Shown piece after piece: positions 13,701 through 22,627 of a DNA stretch of 64,000 nucleotides. The position numbers were made by a program, and so were the translations under genes. Source of the DNA: Patiria miniata (taxonomy: Eukaryota; Echinodermata; Asteroidea; Valvatida; Asterinidae); NCBI RefSeq assembly GCF_015706575.1, contig NW_024037076.1:4994777-5058776 (forward strand). The letters run 5' to 3'. The notes under the pieces are model-generated. The model was not told the DNA's origin. It was given only the letters and a program-made list of their open reading frames with translations, and did no database searches. Positions within the stretch are counted from its first letter, which is position 1. Every line of letters begins with the position of its first letter.

Positions 13701-16700
13701 TTTGGGTTGTTTGGAAATATCATTTTATCCTTGCTACATGTGTAACTGTCCTTTGTTGACCTTGACACCTCTTTGTGGCACTGCAGTCAATCACTCACAT
13801 GCAAACCTCCATGGACCGATACACTGTACATGTACATACCCGGTATGTACTAGGGCTACATGTAAATTGTGTAGGCCTACGGATTTGTCAGCGACGAATT
13901 GAGCATCTCTGTGTGTGTATGGTTACCATGGTAACAGCCACGCTGCACGCTTCTCGGCCCCAAAGGGTGCACTGCTAATAGCAACTAGTAGCCGCTACTA
14001 GTAACGGTACAACCGTAGCTCAGCAAATACATGTACATGTACATGTAGTACGTACCATTAGCTAGCACAGGATGCACATTAATTATAGAAGTGCATCTTT
14101 AATTCAGCGCTTGTCAGTGTCAATAACAAGGATAATTGCAAAGTGGCTGGCATGCAGTAAGCAGTGCATGTGCGGAGAATTCCTTAATTCCCTTAGTTGT
14201 TGGAATCATGTTTCAGTGTTTCCAGATCAAAAGATCAATGGTTGGAGTTTTCCTGATACATTTTTTATGATTGTGTGTAATATCTACATACATGTATGTT
14301 TGTCATAAATTCAAGGAATTCTGATTTTGTGTGCAGTAATACATGAGTGGGGACTTGTAAACATGTAATGTATTACAAATGTGGAGATGCTGCGTGGCGC
14401 TGTAGAGCATGGAAAATGTGAAAAGTAAAAGTATAGGCCCTACGTAATATGTATCCTATCAGAATATCTACATGTACATGTACGTAGTTACACACGTGTA
14501 CATGTACCGGGTACATGTTGAAATTTTGTGGACACTTTTAATTTTTATGCACAGCTGTTCACCTTGAACTACTGACTAGAGACCTGTACTGTACTTTTTG
14601 GGGGGGGGGGGGGCAATTTTTGTTGTGTACGATCATGGAGGTGTCTGCGTGTAGTAAAGGGTGAAAGGTAGTAGGCCTAATTGATGGTTTTCGGTTTTTT
14701 CCCTCATTTTCCACCAAAACAATAAGGGTAGCCTGGGCTGTCAAAATAGGGTACATGTACCATACATGTACAAATGTACCGTAGGTAAGGTAACCAGAAG
14801 CGGAATTTGGCTTAATCAACAGGCAAAAAAAGTAAAATATTAAAAAAAGGTCTTTTCAATTTGTCAGTTATGTATTCTTGATAATGATTAATGCTAATTG
14901 ATTTTCCTGGAAAAAAACCCACTTATTCCCCAATTTTTGTATTATTTCTTTAAAATATGCATAGACGGTATCAAAAATATTAATAAATCTGACAATCAAT
15001 AAAAAATCATCCCATTTGTCTTGGTTTTTTTTTTTTTCCCATTATTTTTTCTCCACTACGGCCTGTGTCCAATTCCGTCTCATCTTGCTAGAATTAACAT
15101 CCTGAAGCCAAGTAATATACTGAGTACTCACAAAAATTTTACAGTTTCATGTAAATTTGATAAATACAATTAACAAACAAGTTTCAGGATTTTTGAAAAA
15201 AATGTCCATCACAATTGTGCCATTTAAAGCAAGCATTATTCTAATAACTTTTCAGCCCAAAACAAGAGGCCTACAAGATTTATGTAGGTCACAAACACGT
15301 GCAGCATGTGTTTTGTTTTGATTTTTTCCCCTGTCTTGCAAGCGAACCTCCAGCACACAATGAGTACAATTTACGTGACAAATCCGCAGGGCACACTTTC
15401 ATTGTATGCAGTTAGCACAACAAAGACCAGTTGTGCAACAACTGTGTGCAGTCAGCTCCCCCCCCCCCAAACAATCAATATCTTAATGTAATGCGTAGGT
15501 ACCATGCTTGCGGTATTACTAATCAATATTGAAAGGACATTTTTATATTTTGTCTGTCATGTCTGTACGCAACCAGCCTTGAATTGCACACAGTACTGAG
15601 TAAAAACTACACAGCATGGGTATAATCTAATTTACATAACAAAATGTTTGTTGTTGATCACGAAACTGAACTTCTAATTGACGTCATTGGGAATGAGGAA
15701 AAAAAGATTTTATTTTTATTTTCGGGTACGAAAGATGTATTTTCCCACAGTTACGTACATGTACATTGTACAAAACATGTACATAATGCTGGTTGAATGA
15801 AGTACGTACCGGTACATCGTATACTGTACATAAATTTATAAACATGTACCTTGCAAACATGAAGACATTTTCCACTAATACTGAAATGATTTAAAATCGT
15901 AGTAAAGCTATTTCAACAGAGTTTCCTAAAATTCATGGGGTAAAATTCATGAATGTCAGATTTAAGAAAGAAAAGAAGACTTTTACGTGGATTCTTGAAA
16001 AAAAAAAATGTGTTCTCATATATTATTTGTTCATGTAGACCCAAAGTTATCAATAAATCAGTTGCCTATCCTGGTACTATTTTTCTAACTAAAGGGAATG
16101 TACAACATTTGCTCTTGCTGCAATTTTCAGAGGTAAATGGTTTTTGGGGATTAGAATGTAATAGCAAATATTGTTTAACTGACTTGTTTCACGTTTTGGG
16201 CTTGAAGATACTGGAAAACAACTAAGAAAAACATCTGTTCTTGTAGTCTGGTTTCCCGACCCTTAAGATGAAACGGAGCAGTTTGTCGACTTCGGGGAAT
16301 TGTAAAGTCAGAGAATCAGTCAAGCAGGCTTGTACCCCTTCACAGGTGTGTAATCAATTGCAAAAAAATGCGGAATAACCAAATATGAACAATTAAGAGC
16401 AGTTGTTGAATAAAGGCCAGTTTTCTCCAACGCTGGTCGGCTGACCAATTTTTGAAAAATACCAGTTTTCTTAAAAATGTCAGCACACCAGAAGCTACAA
16501 TTTTACAGGATGCTTTAGAATGTCATTCCATAACAATCCAGTAAGATATTTTGTGATAATTTAATTATTTCGTTTTTTTGGCATTTGCAAATGTTGTATC
16601 TTCCCTTTAATGCACATAGAACACAACATCGCATGAACATCCACTTTTTTTTTCAATCACTCAACAAAAACAAACAAAAAACAGGTGGACATGACGTGTT

Positions 16701-19317
16701 TTTAAAAACTGTACTCTCTACCCATGCTGTATGAGCTGACTGCACATGGGAGCACCATAATTGTTAAATGCTATTGAGGGTTCTTAGGCCGCTTAATTGA
16801 ACATTTAATTAATTACCAGCATTATCGCAGCGCACTGTGCACGGCTGCACGCACGTGTGCGTGATTAAGACGAGGCATGTAATGTTTTTAATTTGATGTT
16901 TTGGAGAAGCCATCTAACAGTAATCAGTGATGGTTTTAAAAAGTAGTAGCGGTTAATTTGTTAAATAATTTATATTTAATTGTTAAATAATAGTTTTTTA
17001 ATTTGTAATAAGGGAGAGGTTTGTATTTGAATTTATAATTGTGCACAAAAACACATGTTAAGCACAGTTGATAATTGTTCAATTATTCAATAGTATTTTG
17101 ATATCAATACCACCGATAGCAATTTTTAATCATAATTATCATATATCAAAATTTTCGATATTGAGGAATGATATCGAAAATAGTTTTAAAATGTGTCAGA
17201 TTATCGTCAAATTCGGTCAAAATGTATAGGTCTCCTGTTTGTGCTTATACTTTGTGTTTTAAACATTTGCTGAAATAAAACTCGGCGGCGACTTATGCTT
17301 GTGACTCAAAATAAAACATCGTGAAATGCAAAGCATCGTCGCTTTGTGCTCTGCGTTCACTGGAACCTCAAAAGGAACCGCTTGTTCTGGACAAACTGTC
17401 AGTACAAGATTTGTTTTAAAAAGTTGAGCAATATGCTCCAAAACAAGCCGTGAAAAATTGGGACTTAACTTCTTTTTTTTAATCAAAGTGTCATCGTTAT
17501 GGTCTGTAACGTTTATATCCATGGGATAATCATTTATCAAATATTCTCAATATTGGATTTTATTTTATTATATATCGAACATTCGATAGATTGGTCGATT
17601 GTGCTGCGCAGTCAATCATGACGAATAACTCAGACGTTACTTATCTTTAAAATAATCCTCCAGAGCTGTAAATTAGAAAGCCAGTAGCGTGTGATCGACC
17701 GATAGCCCAGTGCGTGCAACAGATTGCTGACAGATTGCCGACAGATCGACTTATCGCATACAACATGTACGCTTTTTACGATTTCCAGACCCATTCCCAA
17801 CATTTTAAGCTTTTGTTTTTATTTTCCTGAAAGGATTCTGGATTTTCTTTAAAAGTCCGAAATTGTATCATTAGGTCTGATTCCTGTCTCCTGAATTGAA
17901 AAGGAAGAACTTTGCAATGACAATGTCAGACGAAGGTTCCTCACGCTAAATTTTTTTTAAAGAGGTTGTGGAATGCTCGAAAACATTTCCGTCATTTTTG
18001 GGGTATATGTAGCCTAGGTGTGATGAAATAAAAACGACTATTGTTTCTGTCATGAAATGAGTACAAATGGTACTTTTGAGAGCTATTTTTCAGGTCCTGT
18101 TTTGACCCGAATGTGCAATTTGTGTAAAATTCGTCGTTGCGGGCAGCAAACAAAACACAGTAAATCGTGACGTAATAAACAGGACTCGTGTATGCCACTG
18201 TGCATCGGGAGTCCTGTTTATTACATCACGATTTACTGTGTTTTGTTTGCTGCCCGCAACGACGACTAGTACACAAATTGCACGTTCGGGTCGAAACAGG
18301 CATGACAGGACTTGAAAAACAGCTCTAAAAAGTACCTTTTGTACTCATTTTATAACAGAAACAATAGTCGTTTTTATTTCACCCCACCTTAGGCTACATA
18401 TACCCGAAGAATGACGGAAATGTCTTCGAGCATTCCACAACCTCTTTAAAGTCCCAGAACATTCACTGCGTATCAGCGGGAGTACTGGTACAAGAACAAA
18501 AAACAATCCAGGATCGAGTCATGGTCAACGGGTCTATTTCCTACTCCAACTCTCATCTCACCTTCACAGCATCTCCGTGCGTAATTCTATCCAAGGGGAT
18601 CTCGTTCACTTGGATGAGTTGATCTCCCGGCTGAAGTCCCTTTCGCTCGGCCATTGTGTTGGGCTCCACCAATGAGACAAAAATCCCAACAGAGTGTTCG
18701 GAACCCCCTCGGATGCTAAATCCCAACTCCCCATCCGGCGAGTCAGACTTCTTCAAGACGACCCTCCTGATGTCCTTATTCGCATCCGCCTCCCAACTAC
18801 TCCCGGAGGTTTTCCTGTGAGTTTTTCCGTGAGGTTCGTCGTTTTTATACAGATCCGGTGGCCGTGTCCTGGACGGCATGGTGTCGTAATAATGTTTCTG
18901 CTGAAGCTCTCCACCATTTTTATTAGTCCTCCCATTAACTTCTTGCTGCCTCCTCCGCTCGTTGTAAAATGGTTCAGCGTGCTGCCAGAAAAGGGCCTGG
19001 TCGGAGGCGGGCACCACTTTACCCAGAAGAAGGTAGAGTTGCCTCTTCTCGGGCGAATCCAAAATCGACTTCAGGTTCGCAACCAGTGTGTAGACATTCC
19101 TCCGGGAATTGTACTCGTTGAGGGCATGGACGAAGTAGGCCCTGTCGTGGTCCGGTAAGGTGCTGTTCAGGGCCTCGTGAAGACGGCGAACATTGGCCGA
19201 CATTGTTCGCGATACTCCGGCACTCGACATCGGCCTCCCCGCACTGCTGTAGGCCGAACGTGACCGCGGCCGCTGCTGGTGCAAAGGCTCGCCAACAACC
19301 GATCTCTGTAGGGACAT
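1564..19317 (-). CDS. WHRN: Whirlin, 5' seven coding exons (gene runs off left edge)
   Basis: Scaffold protein of stereocilia tips and the periciliary membrane (Usher type 2 complex in vertebrates). I joined seven exons with GT/AG splice sites into 620 codons: 1564-1710, 6512-6607, 8280-8504, 9552-9851, 11017-11142, 12432-12642, 18562-19317. Order seen: HHD1 (residues about 40-120), PDZ1 (about 183-268, carboxylate loop GELGFSIRGG), linker with TYTWVDPQGRS, PDZ2 (about 320-403, loop SLGLMIRGG), HHD2 (about 492-571), then a Ser/Pro-rich stretch. Order and linkers match vertebrate whirlin closely. The proline-rich remainder and PDZ3 must lie left of position 1. ATG at 19317 is the first in-frame ATG; an in-frame TGA lies upstream near 19372. 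All six introns are phase 0. Exon 2 has one surplus base (see that entry). Identification is secure; the exact start is fairly secure. Confidence 0.95.
1806..2081. mobile_element. MITE with GGGCCCAATT termini
   Basis: Inverted ends: GGGCCCAATTTCATAG at left and the reverse complement, ATGAATTGGGCCC, at right. Inside are several copies of CTGCTTAA and its complement. About 276 bp, no coding. Superfamily not determined. Confidence 0.75.
2641..3364. mobile_element. MITE with recurring GAGTTTTC subterminal motif
   Basis: The 19-bp ends are inverted copies (ACATATCGTCAGAGTTTTC against ACATATCGTCGGAGTTTTC). Five degenerate internal copies of TTGTCTCTTCGTGAAAACT lie near 2877, 2947, 2996, 3076 and 3151, a sixth at the right end near 3334, all facing the same way. 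Non-coding. Ends suggest TA insertion, but this is not certain. Confidence 0.75.
4410..4735. mobile_element. Probable MITE
   Basis: Inverted ends around GATAGGCCATCAGCCT (near 4429) and AGGCTGATGGCCTAT (near 4701). Edges approximate. Confidence 0.5.
5349..5771 (-). mobile_element. tRNA-derived SINE, near full length
   Basis: Read on the minus strand: tRNA-like head with A-box-like TGGTCCAATGG and a good B box (GGTTCGAATTC, plus 5707-5717); a conserved core (CCTTCGGATGGGACGTAAAG); a 3' tail with TGCGCTATATAAG ending in (ATT)n. The tail resembles that of L2/CR1-type LINEs, the likely source of its retrotransposition machinery. Confidence 0.85.
6512..6607 (-). CDS. WHRN: Whirlin exon 6: end of HHD2
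   Basis: 32 codons, FSLFSEIRSFVFPRDIDQFD to KREVESMK. The acceptor follows a long A-run on the plus strand, so the pre-mRNA has an unusually long poly-U tract directly before CAG. Donor GTGAG. Confidence 0.93.
6937..7036 (+). repeat. G-rich, G-quadruplex-prone tract
   Basis: A poly-G run followed by imperfect repeats of GGGGTGGGGTGGTGGCAGG and then GGTGGTGG. Many G3+ runs on the plus strand; the whirlin transcript carries the C-rich complement. Confidence 0.8.
7258..7415 (+). repeat. Interspersed repeat shared with 34866-34990
   Basis: Shares stretches such as CAACAGTTAGGATCA and GAGTTGGGTTCAAAC with the opposite strand of 34866-34990. Only two copies here, ends unclear. Confidence 0.6.
7516..7654. 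repeat. Hairpin element, CTCGGCG loop
   Basis: Imperfect inverted repeat with arms of about 60 bp (CAAATTGAGTGGC at one end, GCCGCTCAATTTG at the other; inner stem CTGGACTT and AAGTCCAG) around a loop with TTCGCTCGGCG. Confidence 0.75.
7685..8150. mobile_element. TA-flanked MITE (Tc1/mariner-like)
   Basis: Ends CAGCCTGTCTC and AGGCAGGCTG flanked by TA on both sides, with inner inverted block GGTACAATC / GATTGTACC. 466 bp, non-coding. Confidence 0.75.
8280..8504 (-). CDS. WHRN: Whirlin exon 5: first part of HHD2
   Basis: 75 codons, ASNFSRGIAGTQVM to LLNTHAK, acceptor CAG, donor GTGGG. The helical block IEDQARHLLNENERGTMM followed by VDALVMALFELLNTHAK matches the second harmonin-N-like domain of whirlin. 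Confidence 0.95.
8505..9551. other. Whirlin intron 4
   Basis: Mostly occupied by the divergent hairpin-ended element at 8901-9531; nothing else recognised. Confidence 0.6.
8901..9531 (+). mobile_element. Hairpin-ended element, copy A (diverged)
   Basis: Begins CATAAATACC, ends TTTATTCCCTT, and its right quarter (about 9368-9529) folds into a long imperfect hairpin. Same organisation as the three copies at 20-23 kb, with many substitutions, so it is older. Confidence 0.8.
9552..9851 (-). CDS. WHRN: Whirlin exon 4: second half of PDZ2 and linker
   Basis: 100 codons, VGDQILDVNGENFLDIHH to GGQLSRNVS, acceptor TAG, donor GTAAGT. It completes PDZ2 and continues with the typical whirlin post-PDZ2 sequence (KDVGKLPYARTTIDRTQWI). 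The Gly/Asn/Ser-rich end of the exon is a poorly conserved linker. Confidence 0.95.
9852..11016. other. Whirlin intron 3
   Basis: Contains a 23-base G run and a T/G-rich stretch of TTTGTTTG repeats at about 10360-10720. No gene. Confidence 0.6.
9984..10006 (+). repeat. Poly-G run (23 G)
   Basis: Uninterrupted run of 23 G as given; length may be unreliable. Confidence 0.85.
11017..11142 (-). CDS. WHRN: Whirlin exon 3: first half of PDZ2
   Basis: Exactly 42 codons, VNLVVDDGQSLGLMIRGG to AEYAGLK, between a CAG acceptor and a GTAAGC donor. It holds the PDZ2 ligand-binding loop (SLGLMIRGG) and the GIYITGVD strand, nearly as in vertebrate whirlin PDZ2. Confidence 0.95.
11215..11387. mobile_element. 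Short pogo/Tigger-like MITE
   Basis: 173 bp, ends CAGTGAAATCTGCGTAAGTC and the inverted GACTTATCAAGATTTCACTG, flanked by TA on both sides. CAGT...AAGTC ends with TA targets are typical of pogo-group Tc1/mariner elements. Confidence 0.8.
11954..12027 (+). repeat. SINE/LINE 3' tail fragment
   Basis: TGCGCTATATAAG followed by an (ATT)n tract, the same 3' end as the SINE at 5349-5771. Confidence 0.65.
12432..12642 (-). CDS. WHRN: Whirlin exon 2: end of PDZ1 and linker, with +1 frameshift
   Basis: Starts VLKNAKKLVLYVKSVGRLPG after a CAG acceptor and ends NLLKDGDEKK before a GTGAT donor. Both ends read in whirlin frame and both neighbours are phase 0, so the exon should be a multiple of three. 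It is 211 nt. The break falls at GRSVSPP, in a run of six C on the coding strand (six G at plus 12520-12525); with five, 70 codons read through. As given, a TGA follows at once. A homopolymer error in the assembly is the simplest reading; an allele or real loss of frame is possible. Confidence 0.9.
13922..13935. promoter_or_regulatory. Candidate RFX X-box
   Basis: GTTACCATGGTAAC is a perfect 14-bp palindrome and fits the ciliary RFX consensus GTHNYYATRRNAAC at every position. It lies in intron 1 of a gene for a cilium-associated scaffold. Function is inferred. Confidence 0.5.
16089..16610. mobile_element. MITE family S, copy 1
   Basis: Ends AAAGGGAATGTACAACATTT and the inverted AAATGTTGTATCTTCCCTTT; interior contains the arms TCCAACGCTGGTCGG. 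Related copies at 27914-28420, 41913-42886 and 52593-53120. Confidence 0.8.
17957..18450. repeat. Very long inverted repeat
   Basis: Left arm 17957-18187 and right arm 18209-18450 are imperfect reverse complements with a loop of only 21 nt; outer ends are TTTAAAGAGGTTGTGG and CCACAACCTCTTTAAA. It starts 112 nt into whirlin intron 1, so it would be transcribed as one large RNA hairpin. Confidence 0.9.
18562..19317 (-). CDS. WHRN: Whirlin exon 1: start, HHD1 and most of PDZ1
   Basis: 252 codons beginning MSLQRSVVGEP and ending HGDAVK before a GTGAG donor. Residues 40-120 form the harmonin-N-like helical domain (LHEALNSTLPDHDRAYFVHA onward). A charged linker follows, then PDZ1 from RRVVLKK, with loop ELGFSIRGG and the GDQLIQVNEI strand. 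Reading upstream of the ATG stays open to a TTG codon and then meets a TGA, so a longer N-terminus without ATG is unlikely. Confidence 0.95.
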
Positions 19318-19544
19318 TTTGTTTCGTTTTCTTGATTCCAAAATACCACCAATATCACCTATTCTCCAGCTTCATCTTCTATCCTAGTGTGGTCTAGTCT
19401 ACGAGTTCTTCTCTACACCATATTCCATCTGAGAAGAAGTGAAATATTTACCGAAAAAGTTCCTCCATGGTCACAGAAACCTGTGGCGTCGCGTCGTTGG
19501 CTACCGCAGCCAGGTAGCCATTGCGGTTTTCTTTGCGAAGAATT

Positions 19545-19584
19545 TATATGCATATGCATACTAATAGATGAATATGCATTGCAT
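19545..19584. promoter_or_regulatory. Cluster of ATGCAT octamer-like motifs upstream of WHRN
   Basis: About 230 bp upstream of the whirlin ATG: TATATGCATATGCATA and ATATGCATTGCAT within 40 bp. Such ATGCAT/ATGCATAT words resemble POU-domain octamer sites. The match is suggestive only. Confidence 0.35.
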
Positions 19585-20098
19585 TAAAGTATTGGTGAAA
19601 GGTGATTGGACAGCTTTTAATAGTAAAATTAATGACGCATGACGACGTGAACGTCGTCACAAGTCGCGTTGAGAAAGGGAAAAATAAAACAAAAAACATT
19701 TTTTCCACTTAATATGAAATTTAAAAAAAAATATATATCGAGGGTGTTGATTTTCAAACCTTAAGAAATTCGAATAATGGGCATCAATGCATATCATAAT
19801 AATAATCAATGCATTTTTTCAATTAAAAGTCACTTTCAATTAAAAGTCACAATTCGGAAAGAATGTTTCGGATTTAAAGACTGTATTTTCTTTAAATCAT
19901 TTTAAATTGATTCTTCTAAAGGTTCTCGTCAATTTTCAAATGTGTTGTGTCAAATATCATGACCAATTATTGGACGAGATTTCAATCCAATGCATTATGT
20001 TATTCTGCAGTTATTGTCTCCACAAAGAGTGTTATAAAAGTGACTAAGATTCGGAATGAATATTTTGAATAGCACTATTATTTTCTTTAAATCATATT

Positions 20099-20723
20099 CA
20101 TAAATACCTCAGACAGTTTAGCCATTCCTATTGGTCGAGAGCCCGTCACGTGGCCGGTATTAAACGGATGATAAAGACATGGCCAGCTGGTCTTAAACAC
20201 TTTTCCAGTGTCACAACAAAATGTGGACTCCTAAAAATCCAGTGCCTCTTAACGTTTCATTGGTTGAACGTTCACAATCCTCACGTAGGCATGCGCAACA
20301 CTACAAGCGAGACAGAATTGTATAGTTCTAAATTCAAAACGCAACGCCCCAGGTGCGTTCTGCGTGACATCGCGCAGAACATGCTACGCGCGCGTCAATC
20401 TCCATAAAAGGGTTGTTTACATCTTACTCGCCAGCTGAACACTCCATTATTTTGCTAGAGGGATGTTTCAAAAAGCATGAAGTGAACTTGTTGAACAAAA
20501 TCGGGATTTTTTGAACGAATTATTTGATATTTTTTTACGGATAAGGTATTTATGAATGGGAATAAATATGTGCTCGGTCGGTATTTATCACTCTGTTTAA
20601 TACCGCTTAGAGTCTGGGTGCTGATAATTACCCTCGCCTCCGGCTCGGGTAATTATCAGCACCCAGACTCTAAGCGGTATTAAACGAGTGATAAAAACCT
20701 CCGGAGCACACATTTATTCCCTT
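20099..20723 (+). mobile_element. Hairpin-ended element, copy B
   Basis: 625 bp from CATAAATACC to TTTATTCCCTT, flanked by ATT on both sides. The right end (20558-20721) is a near-perfect inverted repeat with arms of about 75 bp and loop TCGCCTCCGGCTC. The body carries CCAAT-type ATTGG words (20130, 20269), an E-box GTCACGTGGC (20145-20154), GGCATGCGCA (20288-20297) and CATAAAAGGG (20403-20412). Non-coding. Confidence 0.88.
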
Positions 20724-21645
20724 ATTAAATTTATTCTCTAACGGTTCCCGTCAATTTTCAAACTGGTTGTGCCAAATATCATGAACAATTATCGGACGCA
20801 GTTTCAATCCAATGCAAGGTGTTGTTCTGCAGTATACTGTCTCCACAATGTGTGTTATAGTTATGTTCCATTAAAAGTGATTAAGATTTGGAATGATTTT
20901 TTCCTGATAAAACGCTATATTTTCTTAAAATCATATGAAATGTATTCTTCCACGGTTCCCGTTAATTTTCAAATCCGTTGTGTCAAATATCATTGCCAAT
21001 AATCGGACGCAATTTCAATTCAATGCAATGTGTTGTTCTGCAGTTATTGTCTCCACAAAGTGCGTTTTATTTTTGTGTAATGGGCAGATCGTGATCCACA
21101 CTGTACTGACAGAAGTCTTTACGGTGCTGACCACCAGTGTTGGTGTAGGGCGCCCTCCTTTGGAAGAAATTGATGGTGCAAAAAGTACGGAGCGTCATAC
21201 ACACTGTTGTTTTATTGTCGTTGTGTGTGTATTTTCTTCACGGTTGCCGTCGATTTTTAAAACTTTTTATGTCATTACATCACGACTAATTATCGAACGA
21301 GATTTCAGTCCAATGCAACATTTTATTCTGGAGCTATCGTCTCCAAAAAAGTGTTTTCTTTTTTTTAATTAAAGGTGACTAAGATTCGGAATGATTTTTT
21401 TTCGTGATAAAGCACTATATTCTTTAAATCATATTAAATTTATTCTTCCACGGTTCCCCTCAATTTTCAAACATGTTGTGGCAAATATCATGGTTAATTA
21501 TTGGACGAGATTTCCATGCAACGCAGTATGTCATTCTGCAGTTATTGTCTCCACAAAGAGTGTTATATTTATGTTCAATTAAAAGAGACTAAGATTCGGA
21601 ATGAAGTTTTCGTGTTAAAGCACTATATTTCCTTTAAACCATATT

Positions 21646-22270
21646 CATAAATACCTCAGACAGTTTAGCTATTCCTATTGGTCGAGAGCCCGTCACGTGA
21701 CCGGTCTTAAACGGATGATAAAGACATGGCTAGCTGGTCTTAAACACTTTTCCAGTGTCACAATAAAATGTGGACTCCTAAAAATCCAGTGCCTCTTACC
21801 GTTTCATTGGTTGAACGTTCACAATCCTCACGTGGGCATGCGCAACACTACAAGCGAGTCAGAATTGTATAGTTCTAAATTCAAAACGCAACGCCCCAGG
21901 TGCGTTCTGCGTGACATCGCGCAGAACATGCTACGCGCGCGTCAATCTCCATAAAAGGGTTGTTTACATCTTACTCGCCAGCTGAACACTCCATTATTTT
22001 GCTAGAGGGATGTTTCAAAAAGCATGAAGTGAACTTGTTGAACAAAATCGGGATTTTTTGAACGAATTATTTGATATTTTTTTACGGATAAGGTATTTAT
22101 GAATGGGAATAAATATGTGCTCGGTCGGTATTTATCACTCTGTTTAATACCGCTTAGAGTCTGGGTGCTGATAATTACCCTCGCCTCCGGCTCGGGTAAT
22201 TATCAGCACCCAGACTCTAAGCGGTATTAAACGAGTGATAAAAACCTCCGGAGCACACATTTATTCCCTT
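21646..22270 (+). mobile_element. Hairpin-ended element, copy C
   Basis: 625 bp, almost identical to copy B, flanked by ATT and lying at the same place within its tandem unit as copy B. Confidence 0.88.
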
Positions 22271-22627
22271 ATTACATTTATTCTTCCACGGTTTCCGTCA
22301 ATTTACAAACTGGTAGTGTCAAATATCAAGGCCAATTATAGGACGAGATTTCAATTCAATGCAATTTGTTGGTCTGCAGTTATTGTCTCCACAAAGAGTG
22401 TTATATTTTTATCAATGAAAAGTGACTAAGATTCGGAATAGGTTTCTTGTGATAAAGCACTATATTTTCTGTAAATCATATAAATTTTATATTTCTACGG
22501 TTCCCGTCAATTTTCAAACTGGTTGTGTCAAATATCATGGCCATTAATGAGACGCAATTTCAATCCAATGCAATGTGTTGTTCTACAGTTATTGTCTCCA
22601 CAAAGTATGTTATAGTTATGTTCAATT

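Larger units (their letters stand above)
12643..18561. other. Whirlin intron 1 (5.9 kb)
   Basis: Largest whirlin intron in the window. Contains the X-box at 13922-13935, a MITE at 16089-16610 and a very long inverted repeat at 17957-18450. Many ACATGT/GTACATGTAC runs, e.g. 14029-14047. No further exon found. Confidence 0.6.

Noticed and set aside
18694-19158. 154-codon open frame on the plus strand
   Set aside because: Antisense shadow of whirlin exon 1.
20935-21372. 145-codon open frame and similar ones in 20-22.4 kb
   Set aside because: Fall in the tandem array and hairpin elements; their similarity to each other reflects repeat copies, not conserved protein.
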